Positions 9,834 to 17,565 of a DNA stretch of 17,565 bases are shown here, piece after piece. This DNA is from Larix sibirica (taxonomy: Eukaryota > Streptophyta > Pinopsida > Pinales > Pinaceae). Made by a program: the position numbers and the translations under genes. Location of the stretch: positions 29,044 through 46,608 of the forward strand of contig NWUY0300058152.1 in the NCBI GenBank assembly GCA_004151065.3, read 5' to 3'. The notes under the pieces were generated by a model that did not search any database, had not been told where the DNA came from, and saw nothing but the letters and a program-made list of their open reading frames with translations. Each line of letters begins with the position of its first letter. The stretch's first letter is position 1.

Positions 9834-10336
9834 TTACACATAATCTAGGGCATAATCGACAGACTTAGCATTAAGGTTGCATCCATGTTCTATCACAGAA
9901 TCTAATACACTGAAAAGCAAAGACACGAAAGGATGGTATGTGTCCTGATAAACCCAAAACATGCAAGATAAAATAAAATATGATCATAGCTACAAAATCC
10001 TTAATGAAACTCACCATGCCCCCAAAACCCGCACCAGGGAACAAATAATGCAATGCTTTACACTACCTCGCAATGCAAATACACAAGATAAAATCGCTTC
10101 GGCCATTACTTGATTATTCCGCCTTTGGATTAGGGGAGAAATACAGAAAAGAGTCTTAGTCAAGAGCCAACACAACATTTAAAAAATCAATAACCAAAAA
10201 ATTAAAACAGTACTACTGACCTGAAGTGAAACAGCTGAATTTCTGAAAAATTTATCGGATATAACATGAATCTATAAACCCTGTTCCTGCTGTGGCTAAA
10301 TCCATTATGGTGATACCCATTCTTCTTCCATTTCAT
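9834..10336 (-). CDS. Three-exon gene model, unidentified 99-residue product
   Basis: Model on the minus strand: exons 10336-10221, 10122-10015 and 9909-9834. Intron 1 (10220-10123, 98 nt) has donor CAG/GTCAGT and a pyrimidine-rich acceptor ending CCAAAG. Intron 2 (10014-9910, 105 nt) has donor ATG/GTGAGT and acceptor CTTTGCTTTTCAG. All three exons join in one open frame to TAA at 9836-9834, and an in-frame TGA lies upstream of the first ATG. The first exon is rich in His, Asn and aromatic residues (GYHHNGF ... QLFHF). The second starts a more typical N terminus, VMAEAILSCVFALRGS, so translation may instead begin at ATG 10106 with exon 1 as leader. The third reads VLDSVIEHGCNLNAKS, faintly like the end of an ankyrin or PPR repeat. 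Copy A has exon 1 with two stops and lacks exons 2 and 3. No family was recognised. It may be a fragment of a longer gene. Confidence 0.35.
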
Positions 10337-10350
10337 TCCATGTGCTCTAT

Positions 10351-10503
10351 TTATTCATTCCTACTCTTAATTCTATCCCTCCGTGCCTGCCTTGGGGACT
10401 GTCTAGGCAGTTGCATAGAAACCAATATATTATAAATGCTCTCAACATCCACCGATACTCCGAATTCTCTTGCAACACATCCCAACCTAGGTGCGAGGTA
10501 CAT
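10351..10503 (-). other. Small ORF conserved between copies (MYLA ORF)
   Basis: A 50-codon frame begins MYLAPRLG, continues AREFGVSVDVESIYNILV and ends KSRNE. The copy A counterpart (8564-8424, 46 codons) begins MYLA and keeps REFGV and ILVCMHLP. The copies differ by a 6-base indel that keeps frame near the start. The ORF lies directly upstream of exon 1 of the gene model. A second minus-strand frame over the same DNA, with GWDVLQENSEYRW, is also open in copy B, so the coding frame is ambiguous. It could be an upstream exon, an upstream ORF in a leader, or chance. Confidence 0.22.
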
Positions 10504-10823
10504 TTTGATGTGGATGGGCTCTCTCTTGGGTTCTCATCTTTTAAGGCCTTGAGGTGGTGGAGGGGTGTATGGTTATGTTGAGCCCTTGCTATTATTGCCG
10601 CCTTGCTTGTTGAAGGATGTATGTCTCCACTAAATAATCAATAAATCCATCCCACTACTATGGTGGATGCTTGTTCCCACGAATAGGGCGTTCGGTATAC
10701 TCCATGTCGGTCGTCCTCTTGTGTGAACAAATATTGTAAAGCTTGCTTTGGCTTTTACTAAATGAGATTAAAGTAAAAATATATATTATCATTAGATATT
10801 CACTTAAATTATGTTTGAAACAC

Positions 10824-10930
10824 ATCTCATATGGTGGTTTGGTAATTATGATAAGATCATGGTAGAGAACTTTAAAATAAATCTCAGAGGGTGGTTTGGT
10901 AATTATGATAAGATCATGGTAGAGTACCAG
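10824..10930. repeat. 57-bp tandem repeat, two units
   Basis: The units share ggtggtttggtaattatg followed by ataagatcatggtagag. Equivalent points are at 10833 and 10890, a period of 57 bases or 19 codons. Because the period is a multiple of three, a minus-strand open frame (10658-11137, 159 codons) passes through with a repeated LYHDLIIITKPP peptide. That frame has low-complexity, AT-driven composition, also covers the end of copy B in antisense, and has no family resemblance, so I treat it as chance. Confidence 0.93.
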
Positions 10931-11094
10931 GGAAAGGGATAGGTACATGAATATTTTTCTAGCATTATATTTAAAGTATGAATAGGGTTTTGAACATTTA
11001 TAGAGGAATGTAGGAAGGTGGTTAGATAAGAAGATGAGGACATTGTTAAGAGGCAAGGAGAAGAATCTAAGGACCTTTAGTGCATGGTCTAGGG

Positions 11095-11292
11095 TTTTGT
11101 AGCTCTTGGAATTGTTATGATGATAGGTCCCCTTCATGTTCTATTCATGGAGGATTTGGCATTTGTAGCTCTTGGAATTGTTATGATTGTAGGTTCTTGA
11201 AATGTTCTATTCATGGAGGATTTGGCATTTGTAGCTCTTGGAATTGTTATGATGATAGGTTCCTGAAATGTTCTATTCATGGAGGATTTAGC
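11095..11292. repeat. 66-bp tandem repeat, three units
   Basis: Units begin at agctcttggaattgttatga at 11101, 11167 and 11233, giving a period of exactly 66 bases (22 codons). The units differ at only a few positions, so the array is younger than the surrounding duplications. A plus-strand frame (11080-11352) stays open through it and would encode a cysteine- and tryptophan-containing repeat, CSSWNCYDDRFLKCSIHGGF. A second plus frame is also open through the first unit. There is no start context, splice signal or homology to support a gene. Confidence 0.96.
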
Positions 11293-11998
11293 TTTCTCTT
11301 GGTGCTTGTGATAGGCTTGGAGGTGCTTCTCTCAAGGAAAACATACAAATGATGATTGCAAGTCGCAAACATTGTCATGGTTCTTGGTTAAGGCGATGAT
11401 AAGTAAGCTATTGTTTTGTTTACAAACTCTAGTATACCATCATTTTGTTTTGCAGTGACTATGTTGCATCACTAGTGGTGCGAGCTCATGGTTTCAAAGT
11501 AATAAGTAAATTTATAGACCTTAAGGAGGATGGTAGCTAAGGCATAATAGACTCACTTTCTTGCAAGTTACAAATATATTTTTTCTACTATGAGGCAATT
11601 CAATGGATCATGGCTTTAGGTATTAGGTTTTAGCATTTTTTAACAACTTGTGGCCATGAGATCTATGGTCTCACTAATATTTTTATCTTTGTGTTAATCC
11701 TTTGAGTTTGAATTGTGCCTTTGTCCTTACACACCCGATCGACAACTTTTGGGCAATGGGTCTTTGGTTTCTATGTCTAGGGACAAATTTATCTCTTACA
11801 TGGTATTTAAGAAAATGTTAGGGGATGTTTTTATGGTGATGTTGAGAAGCTCATGCTACTCTCTTGCATGAATACTTGAGAAAATGTGAAGTTTACAAGG
11901 TATGCTTATGTGATTGTGATGCATGCCCTAACACACTTTTGGTAAATGACAAACCGCTCTTAACATTGAGCACTACTTAAACATTGTGAAACCAAGTT
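11293..11998. other. Intergenic sequence, no supported gene
   Basis: AT-rich, no open frame of interest. A 27-base stretch at 11850-11876 (ctcatgct, then ctctcttg, then atgaa) resembles 6589-6615, suggesting a shared old repeat fragment. Confidence 0.45.
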
Positions 11999-13680
11999 TG
12001 GGTGTGCTTGACCCCTCGTGTGTGACCAATGCCTACCTCTCATCATGTTCGCACTTTCCTATGCACATGTAATCAGCACCATTAATCATTAATCAACACC
12101 CAATCCACATGGTGACAACTATAATGACAAACAAACATCCAACGTGTATGCCACTTCAATCCTACATCATCGAGCTACATCAATAATGTATTATAGTTTG
12201 GAGATTTGATGTGTCTACCTAGTTAGGTGATCAAAGTTAACCAAGCTGGTGCTAGTTATCAACCTAAGACAACTCATGGCACACCCAATCGACTTGTTTC
12301 TAAGATTCAAGGGATCCATTATCTTTGTTTTATATGCTTGATGTTGACTAAGTGTAACTGCCTCGTTTAATACATGTGATCACTCAAACATGTATAAATA
12401 GGCATCACTCTATTTATAAATTCTTCCGTGTATTTGGATTTTAGGATATTATTGTATTCCTTTGCGAGAGTGTCTTTTGCAAAATAATTCTCACAACTTG
12501 AACCTTGTCGATATTGCATATCTCTTAGGTCTACGTTATTATTTATAGTTAAGTTTTTTATACCAATAATAGATGTACAGTGAGCAATTTGTCTCTCATG
12601 TGATGATTATTGATCTAATTTGGAATTGGTCCCTACATCATTATAATTATGTTTATGTGTTGTGATCAAACATTTATTTCTCACTATTGCCCCTCATATA
12701 GCATGAGGATTGTCTTAGTTTGAAGACCTTGCCCAAATAGGTTGTGTTTGGAGGATTTGGTTTTGGAGCCAATGTGTTAGTGCTTTGATGCACATATGAT
12801 TATGGATTATCACCTTGGTGGTATCATCGGTGCATGTTTTGGAGGCTTGCATGTTTGATATTGATGGAGCACTAACCTTGATGAGCATCTTGTATTCGTG
12901 TTTACTCATTTGTTACCCCTATCGCATGCACTAAGAGGGCCGTCAACTAAGGTATTTCTCTAAGTATTGTGGCCCATTATGTGATTTGGTTGCTTAATAA
13001 GGTGGTGCATTTGTTTGTTTGGCATGTTGCCATTCATATTGGTCTTTGTGCACTATGGAGAGGAACACCTATTAACTTACGGGTTCCTAAGGTTTCAACA
13101 TGATATTAGTTGAGTTGTACACCTTAAGATTTGTAATGGGTTGCTTGGATGGATGAGATGTTTTCTTGGGAGCACTCCACTCTATGGATCATACATCTAG
13201 ATTGCTTGTCTTGGATCCTTAATGGTTTGTTGGAGAGATGAGTTGCCTTCTTAAGGAGAGCTCCACGTGTGCACGCTTCTCTATGGTGCCTCCTTTCTTT
13301 TGTGGTTTTTGTGGCTATATTTGGTCAAACCCACATGCCTTGGCACATTGATCTAGAGTACTCTAGCTTCCATTGTTATTTTGGGTGTGCTTTGAGGTTT
13401 GTGAGGAGTCTCAGTGGCTTTGCACATGGATCCAGTCTCTTGGCACACTTTATGAGGAGTTTGGTTTGGCCATAATGCATAGATTAAGGTTTCATGCACA
13501 TTCTTCGAGGGCATCCTTGTTGTAGGGGGTTGTTGTAACAACCATTGACCACTTTACACCTATATCTATGAAGATCCACTTTATGTGGGATTAGTTAGCA
13601 TGATTTGAGGAGTGTCCCACATCTTATTGGCACACATATTGAGGTCACCTTATGTTTGAGGAGTTGTTATGAGAACTAAT
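11999..13680. repeat. Left copy of a ~1.7-kb direct repeat
   Basis: Collinear with 15497-17146. Homology starts at about tttggg (11999) and is strong from cttgacccctc (12007, matching 15505). Landmarks include acacccaatccacatggtga, the aacatgtataaata TATA block, ttgaaccttgtcgatattgc, agatgtacagtgagcaatt, ttggtcaaaccca and attttgggtgtgctttgagg. The copies differ by substitutions and small indels (net 32 bases). This copy probably continues past 13680, where the right copy is interrupted. It could be one LTR of a non-autonomous retroelement or one unit of a 3.5-kb tandem duplication. Confidence 0.93.
12393..12400 (+). promoter_or_regulatory. TATA-box-like motif in left repeat copy
   Basis: The motif tataaata lies in the context aacatgtataaatagg. 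The identical motif is kept in the right copy at 15856-15863 (aacatgtataaataa) inside a well-conserved block. Conservation in both copies and its position about 400 bases from the repeat start fit a retroelement promoter, but a chance motif in AT-rich DNA is possible. Confidence 0.4.
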
Positions 13681-13760
13681 TGACCCTTTATTGCATACTT
13701 ATCCATGAGATCCATTTTTTGAGGAGTTTGATAGCTTAATTAAATGGGTCTCCTAGTTCA
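13529..13760. repeat. Internal 134-bp degenerate duplication within the direct repeat
   Basis: gttgttgtaacaac at 13529 and gttgttatgagaac at 13663 start two related units that continue attgacc, then ctttac or cttta, tatcYatgagatcca and a tttgaggag block. The right copy has the same pair at 16995 and 17129, with spacing again 134. The duplication therefore predates the larger one. The palindrome gttgttataacaac in the second right-copy unit is the site next to which the CACTA element inserted. Confidence 0.7.
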
Positions 13761-15297
13761 TGAGCATGTATATTTTGATAGAATGCTCATATTGTTGCTA
13801 GATCAATTCCAATAGATGCATAATGGTTGTTGGACTCCATCATTGTGGTCATAATAGAAATTCTAGCAAGTATTGAGTGAGTTATGGTGGCTGCAAATCT
13901 GTCACCATAAGACCCTCGCCACGTTTTGACCAAATTTTTTTAGGAATGCCCCAACTCTGTTGCTTGAGCATTTTGATAATCTAGGAAGAGTGAGATAAAT
14001 GAATGCACATGGTAGAGAATTCCTAACACATAGGGTTAAGTTTTGTGTGTTTCAATGATATTTTAAGATGACCATTTGCATGAGAAGGACAAGTGGCACA
14101 TCAAACCTTCACACTTGGTCAAAGAGGCATCTTGCATGGAGTGTTTTGAATGGAAGAAGAGACATGTGGCTTCACTATTATTGTTTGTGAGGGAGTTTTT
14201 CCTTAAAGAGCTCTCTTATGTAATATTTTACTATTTTTCTCGTATTTCCCTTGGAGTAATGATTGAATCTATAAAGGAGTTCAAGCTCAAATCTATACGG
14301 ATTTGCTCTCTCCAATTTTAGAATGGTTGGATCTAATACGAGAAGATTCCCTCCAAGAGCTTAGCTAAATATCTATTGAAGGCAATGAAAAGTTAAGGAT
14401 TATTTCTTATTATATGAAGTGTATGTTTTTTTCATCTCAAATTACTCAATATTGTTGTTGAAAAATATTTGCAAAAATTTAAGGCCCATTTGTGAAGGGT
14501 AATTATGCTCCGCTGAAAGGGCTCAGGTGTGGGTCTTCCCCTCCCATGTTCCATTGTTGGATATATTGATTTTGCATACATCATCTTAATAAGATTTTGT
14601 TGCAGAATCCTAGTTCATAGCAAGATGCATCCTTATTTCAATTATTTGACTAAGAGGATCACCTTGATCTAGGGAATCATATTTATATTTCTATAATTGT
14701 AAACATCAAATTAAGGTTGGTTTTATCCTATTGTAGTAGCTCTATTTCACCTTAATTGTTTATAAAAAAAACCCTCTAAGGTTAATACCTTTACTCCATT
14801 TGTGCCTGGATGCTAGTGACTCAGGAGGAGGAGACAAGTGTGGGATTGATTGGACATCTATCTAGTCCCCTGCCACCTATATCATGCATTTAAACCATTT
14901 CATGGTGCATCCTTCTTTCACAGACGACAATACGCTATGGGTTAAATCTACCACTTCGAGTTGCAATATGTTCAAGAGTTTTAAGCTCAATTAGAACAAG
15001 AGCATGACGATTGATATTATTACCAGGCGTGAAAGGTTTCAATGTTGGCTATTGCTTCATGGTTTGATTATTAATGTTGGGCCATTGATGGGAAAGCCAA
15101 GCTCTAGGTATGATTACTAATGCCATCTCCCTCATGTTAAGAGGCCTCCTCTTCATCCCTCAACGATGGTCGCTAGTTGTTTCCTCATATGTGTGAATTC
15201 AATTCAAAGAAACTCTGAGAAGGGTGAGACTCTGCATGCTTGTATTCGAACAGGAGGGTGGTATATCATTCTGATAGCATGACTCATGGTAAGGTCG
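13761..15297. other. Internal region between the direct repeats, no intact gene
   Basis: AT-rich to about 14800, then more mixed. The plus-strand frame 14881-15300 is open apart from stops at 14992, 15118 and 15280. It leads into the broken gag-like frame but has no motif that I recognise. No reverse transcriptase, integrase or protease motif was found. Confidence 0.45.
14046..14560 (+). other. Possible LTR-like promoter block
   Basis: Sequence from about tgtgtttcaatgatatt through gacaagtggcacatcaaacc, a pyrimidine-rich middle and a ctataaag TATA-like motif (14269-14276) has the feel of plant gypsy-type LTR U3/R sequence. It lies upstream of the gag-like frame. I cannot define its ends, a second copy, or a primer-binding site, and the resemblance is from general memory only. 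Confidence 0.2.
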
Positions 15298-15495
15298 AAG
15301 GGGAAGAAGCGGGCTGGGAAGCAGACATCCCACATGCCCCAAGTGGAGAGGGAGATAAGCAAGGGAAAACAACAGTTCTTCTGGGAGATTCTTGAGGTAG
15401 TTCACCAATAGATAGAAAGCATGGAGCAAGAAATTGAGAAGATTAGGGATGAGCCGAAGGCACAAAAGGATTAGATGGAATGGGCGATTAAAAGT
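15298..15495 (+). pseudogene. Broken coiled-coil, gag-like reading frame
   Basis: In the frame starting at 15301, the translation is lysine- and glutamate-rich: GKKRAGKQTSHMPQVEREIS, then QQFFWEILEVVHQ, a TAG, then IESMEQEIEKIRDEPKAQKD, a TAG, then MEWAIKSLGI. Both stops read as single-base changes of a CAG or similar codon. The heptad-like pattern of hydrophobic and charged residues suggests a coiled coil, as found in retrotransposon gag proteins, and its place between two long direct repeats fits that. There is no zinc knuckle or capsid signature, so assignment to gag is inference. It is cut off at the start of the right repeat copy. Confidence 0.35.
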
Positions 15496-15496
15496 C

Positions 15497-17146
15497 TGGG
15501 CATCCTTGACCCCTCACATGTGACCAATTCCCACCTCTCATCATGTGTGTACTTGCATATGCACATGAGACCAACACCATTAATCATTAATTGACACCCA
15601 ATCCACATGGTGACAACTATAGTGAAAAATAAACATCCAAGCATGTATGCCACTTCAACTCTACATCAACAATATGTTACAATTTGGACATTTGATGTGC
15701 CTACCTAGTTAGGTGACCAAGATAACCAAGCAGGTGCTACTTATCAACTTAGGACAACTCAAGGCACACCCAACGGACCCATTATCTTCATTTGATATAA
15801 TTGATGTTGACTAAGTGTAACCGCCTTGTTTAATACATGTGCTCACTCAAACATGTATAAATAAACATCACCCTATTTGCAAATTTTCCATGCATTTGGA
15901 TTTTAGGATATTATTGTATTCCTTTGTGAGATTGTCTTATGCAAAATAGTTCTCACAACTTGAACCTTGTCGATATTGCATATCACTTGAAACCACGTTA
16001 TTCTTTATAGTTCAATTTTTAAGACCAACAACAGATGTACAGTGAGCAATTCGTCTCTAGTTTGTTGATTATTGGTCTAATTTGGAATTGGTCGCTACAT
16101 CATTATAATTATGTTTATGTGTTGATGATCAAACATTTATTTCTCACTATTACCACTCATATAGCATGAGGATTGTCTTAGTTTGAAGACCTTTCCCAAG
16201 TAGGGTAGGTTGTGTTTGGAGGATTTAGTTTTGGAGCCAACGTGTTGAAGCTTTGATACACATATGTTTATGGATTATCACCTTGGTGGCATCATCATTG
16301 CATGTGTTGGAGGCTTGCATGTTTGATATCGATGAAGCACTAACCTTGACGAGCATCGTGTATTCTTGTTTACTCATTTTTTGACCCCCATCGCATGCAT
16401 TGAGAGGGAAAACCGTCGACTAAGGGTTTCCTCTGAATATTGTGGCTCATTATGTGATTTGGTTGATTATTAAGGTGGTGCATTGGTTTGTTTGGCACGT
16501 TTCCATTCGTATTGGTCCTTGTGCACTATGGAGAGGAACACCCATGAACTTAGGGGTTCCTAAGGTTTCGACGTGATATTAGTTGAGTTGTACACCTTGC
16601 GATTTTTAATGGTTTGCTTGGATGGATGAGATGTTTTCTTGAGAGCAATACACTCTATGGCACATACATCTACATTGGTTTCCTTGGGATACTTGATGGT
16701 TTGTTTGAGAGATGAGATGCTTTCTTGAGGAGCGCTCTACATGTGCACGCTTCTCTATGGTGCCTCCCTTCTTTGTGTTTATTGTGGCAATATTTGGTCA
16801 AACCCAAATGCCTTGGAACATTGATCTAAATTACTCTAACTTCCATTGTTATTTTGGGTGTGCTTTGAGGTTCTTGAGGAGTATTTTCCACATGGATCCA
16901 AGCTCTTAGCACACTTGATGAGGAGTTTGATTTGGTCATAATGCATATATTAAGGTTTCATGCACATTCTTCGAGGGAACCCTTGTTTTAAGGGGTTGTT
17001 TTAACAAGCATTGACCACTTTACACCTATATATATGAAGATCCACTTTTTGTGGGATTCGTTAGCATGATTTGAGGAGTATCCCACATCTGATTGGCACA
17101 CACATTAAGGTTTCCCTATGTTTGAGGAGTTGTTATAACAACTAAT
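15497..17146. repeat. Right copy of the ~1.7-kb direct repeat, interrupted
   Basis: Homologous to 11999-13680 in the same orientation, 3.47-3.50 kb away. Homology ends exactly at aactaat (17146), where a CACTA transposon terminus begins. The left copy continues with ttgaccc at the same point, so the right copy was interrupted by insertion rather than ending naturally. The left edge follows directly on a gag-like broken reading frame. No convincing TG...CA ends, primer-binding site or polypurine tract could be fixed, which leaves the LTR interpretation open. Confidence 0.92.
15856..15863 (+). promoter_or_regulatory. TATA-box-like motif in right repeat copy
   Basis: Counterpart of the motif at 12393. 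The flanking aacatg and the downstream ggattttaggatattattg block are conserved between copies. This is inferred promoter sequence only; no transcription start can be seen. Confidence 0.4.
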
Positions 17147-17565
17147 CACTAAAAGGAAAAGACCCTATAGCGGAGGTTTTTGTGGATGCTCCTCTAAAAA
17201 GATCCCAAATATTCGTTTATAGCGGAGGTCACTAGCGAAGGTGAGTGGGCAAAGGTTTTAGTGAATGTTTTTACCAATACGTTTGTGTAGCTAATACGCA
17301 CCATTGTGTATAAGACGAGGACGCACCAGTGCTAACATAAATCATGTGGAACCATGGTCAGAGACACTAATAGGAGAAAAAAACTTAACAATTTCAGTTG
17401 GTGCATTTAAAAAACTAAAATGCATCAATTATTGTACATAAACGCACCATAGCGATATACATTCGGAAGCACCGCTTAGGGTTAAAAAAGTTCGAAATTA
17501 AAAACCATTGATTATTTTTATTTTTATTTTTATTTTTTATCTTTGTAATGGTTGTGCTACAAAAT
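17147..17565 (+). mobile_element. CACTA (En/Spm-type) DNA transposon, one terminus
   Basis: The element begins CACTAAAAGGAAAAGACC, the hallmark CACTA end of En/Spm-type transposons. Subterminal repeats follow: tatagcggaggt at 17166-17177 and 17218-17229, and tagcgaaggt at 17233-17242. A second motif, acgcacca, occurs at 17296, 17331 and 17442. Such subterminal repeats bind the transposase in this superfamily. Homology between the two 1.7-kb repeats stops at the base before CACTA, which independently fixes the boundary. The expected 3-base target duplication would be AAT (17144-17146). The other end and any transposase gene lie outside the window. Confidence 0.8.
17513..17540. repeat. ATTTTT microsatellite
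   Basis: A run of four to five imperfect ATTTTT units lies inside the transposon. It has no other feature. Confidence 0.85.

Larger units (their letters stand above)
8886..10815. repeat. Copy B of the tandem duplication
   Basis: Direct, head-to-tail partner of copy A, starting about 35 bases after A ends. Offset between copies is about 1.5 kb at the start and about 1.96 kb at the end, because B retains about 450 bases (about 9758-10206) missing from A. Divergence includes many substitutions and small indels. The B-only segment holds exons 2 and 3 of the minus-strand gene model, so B looks closer to the ancestral arrangement here. Confidence 0.93.

Noticed and set aside
10658-11137. 159-codon minus-strand open frame, the longest in the window
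   Set aside because: It runs through the 57-bp repeat (period divisible by three) and the antisense of duplicated copy B, has AT-driven composition, and shows no motif, splice context or conservation.
11080-11352. 90-codon plus-strand frame with three CSSWNCYDD peptide repeats
   Set aside because: The open frame is explained by the 66-bp repeat period. Another plus frame is also open through the first unit, and no start or splice support exists.
12818-12832. tggtatcatcggtgc as a retrotransposon primer-binding site (Met-tRNA type)
   Set aside because: Only the first eight bases match the usual tggtatcagagc, the right copy differs, and direct-repeat homology continues through it, so it cannot mark an LTR end.
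13269-16909. Similar plus-strand frames at 13269-13475 and 16712-16909 (FGQT-MPW-IDL ... CYFGCALRF) as a conserved gene
   Set aside because: They are the same part of the two repeat copies. Frames differ at the start, there is no family resemblance, and shared descent of the DNA explains the similarity.

Overview
This window looks like nuclear DNA of a seed plant, or another land plant with a large, repeat-rich genome. It is AT-rich, has almost no long open reading frames, shows plant-type GT-AG intron signals, and holds decayed remnants of several transposon classes. The degenerate LINE terminus, a tRNA-like SINE, long old direct repeats and a CACTA-type transposon end would fit a gymnosperm, but the species cannot be fixed from sequence alone. 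I see no intact, recognisable protein-coding gene, no rRNA or tRNA gene, no CRISPR array, and nothing bacterial or organellar.

Layout. Positions 1-4600 are mostly intergenic. They hold a 135-bp tandem duplication (308-577), a short acidic exon-like ORF on the minus strand (775-894), a second old duplication (2103-2355), a 20-bp palindrome, a foldback and a 40-bp tandem pair. A related acidic ORF with a similar exon start lies on the plus strand at 4622-4756. From 5085 to 5480 the minus strand carries the decayed C-terminal end of a LINE-type reverse transcriptase protein. A tRNA-derived SINE-like element ends in an A tract near 7084.

The central block is a tandem duplication, copy A about 7379-8850 and copy B about 8886-10815. 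Both copies carry minus-strand exon-like segments. Copy B supports a coherent three-exon model (10336 to 9834, 99 residues, introns of 98 and 105 nt). Copy A lost exons 2 and 3 in a deletion with filler DNA but keeps a cleaner candidate last exon (7749-7640). The copies look like complementary, partly decayed paralogues of an unidentified plant gene.

Just beyond copy B are two tandem repeats whose periods are multiples of three (57 bp x2 and 66 bp x3). They account for two of the longer ORFs there. The right third is dominated by a roughly 1.7-kb direct repeat (11999-13680 and 15497-17146), each copy with a TATA motif and an internal 134-bp duplication. Between the copies lies LTR-promoter-like sequence and a broken coiled-coil, gag-like reading frame. 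The right copy is cut at 17146/17147 by the terminus of an En/Spm (CACTA) DNA transposon that runs off the window.

No operon or pathway logic applies. The main interest is the nested repeat history and the possible split or composite gene in the 7.6-10.3 kb block.
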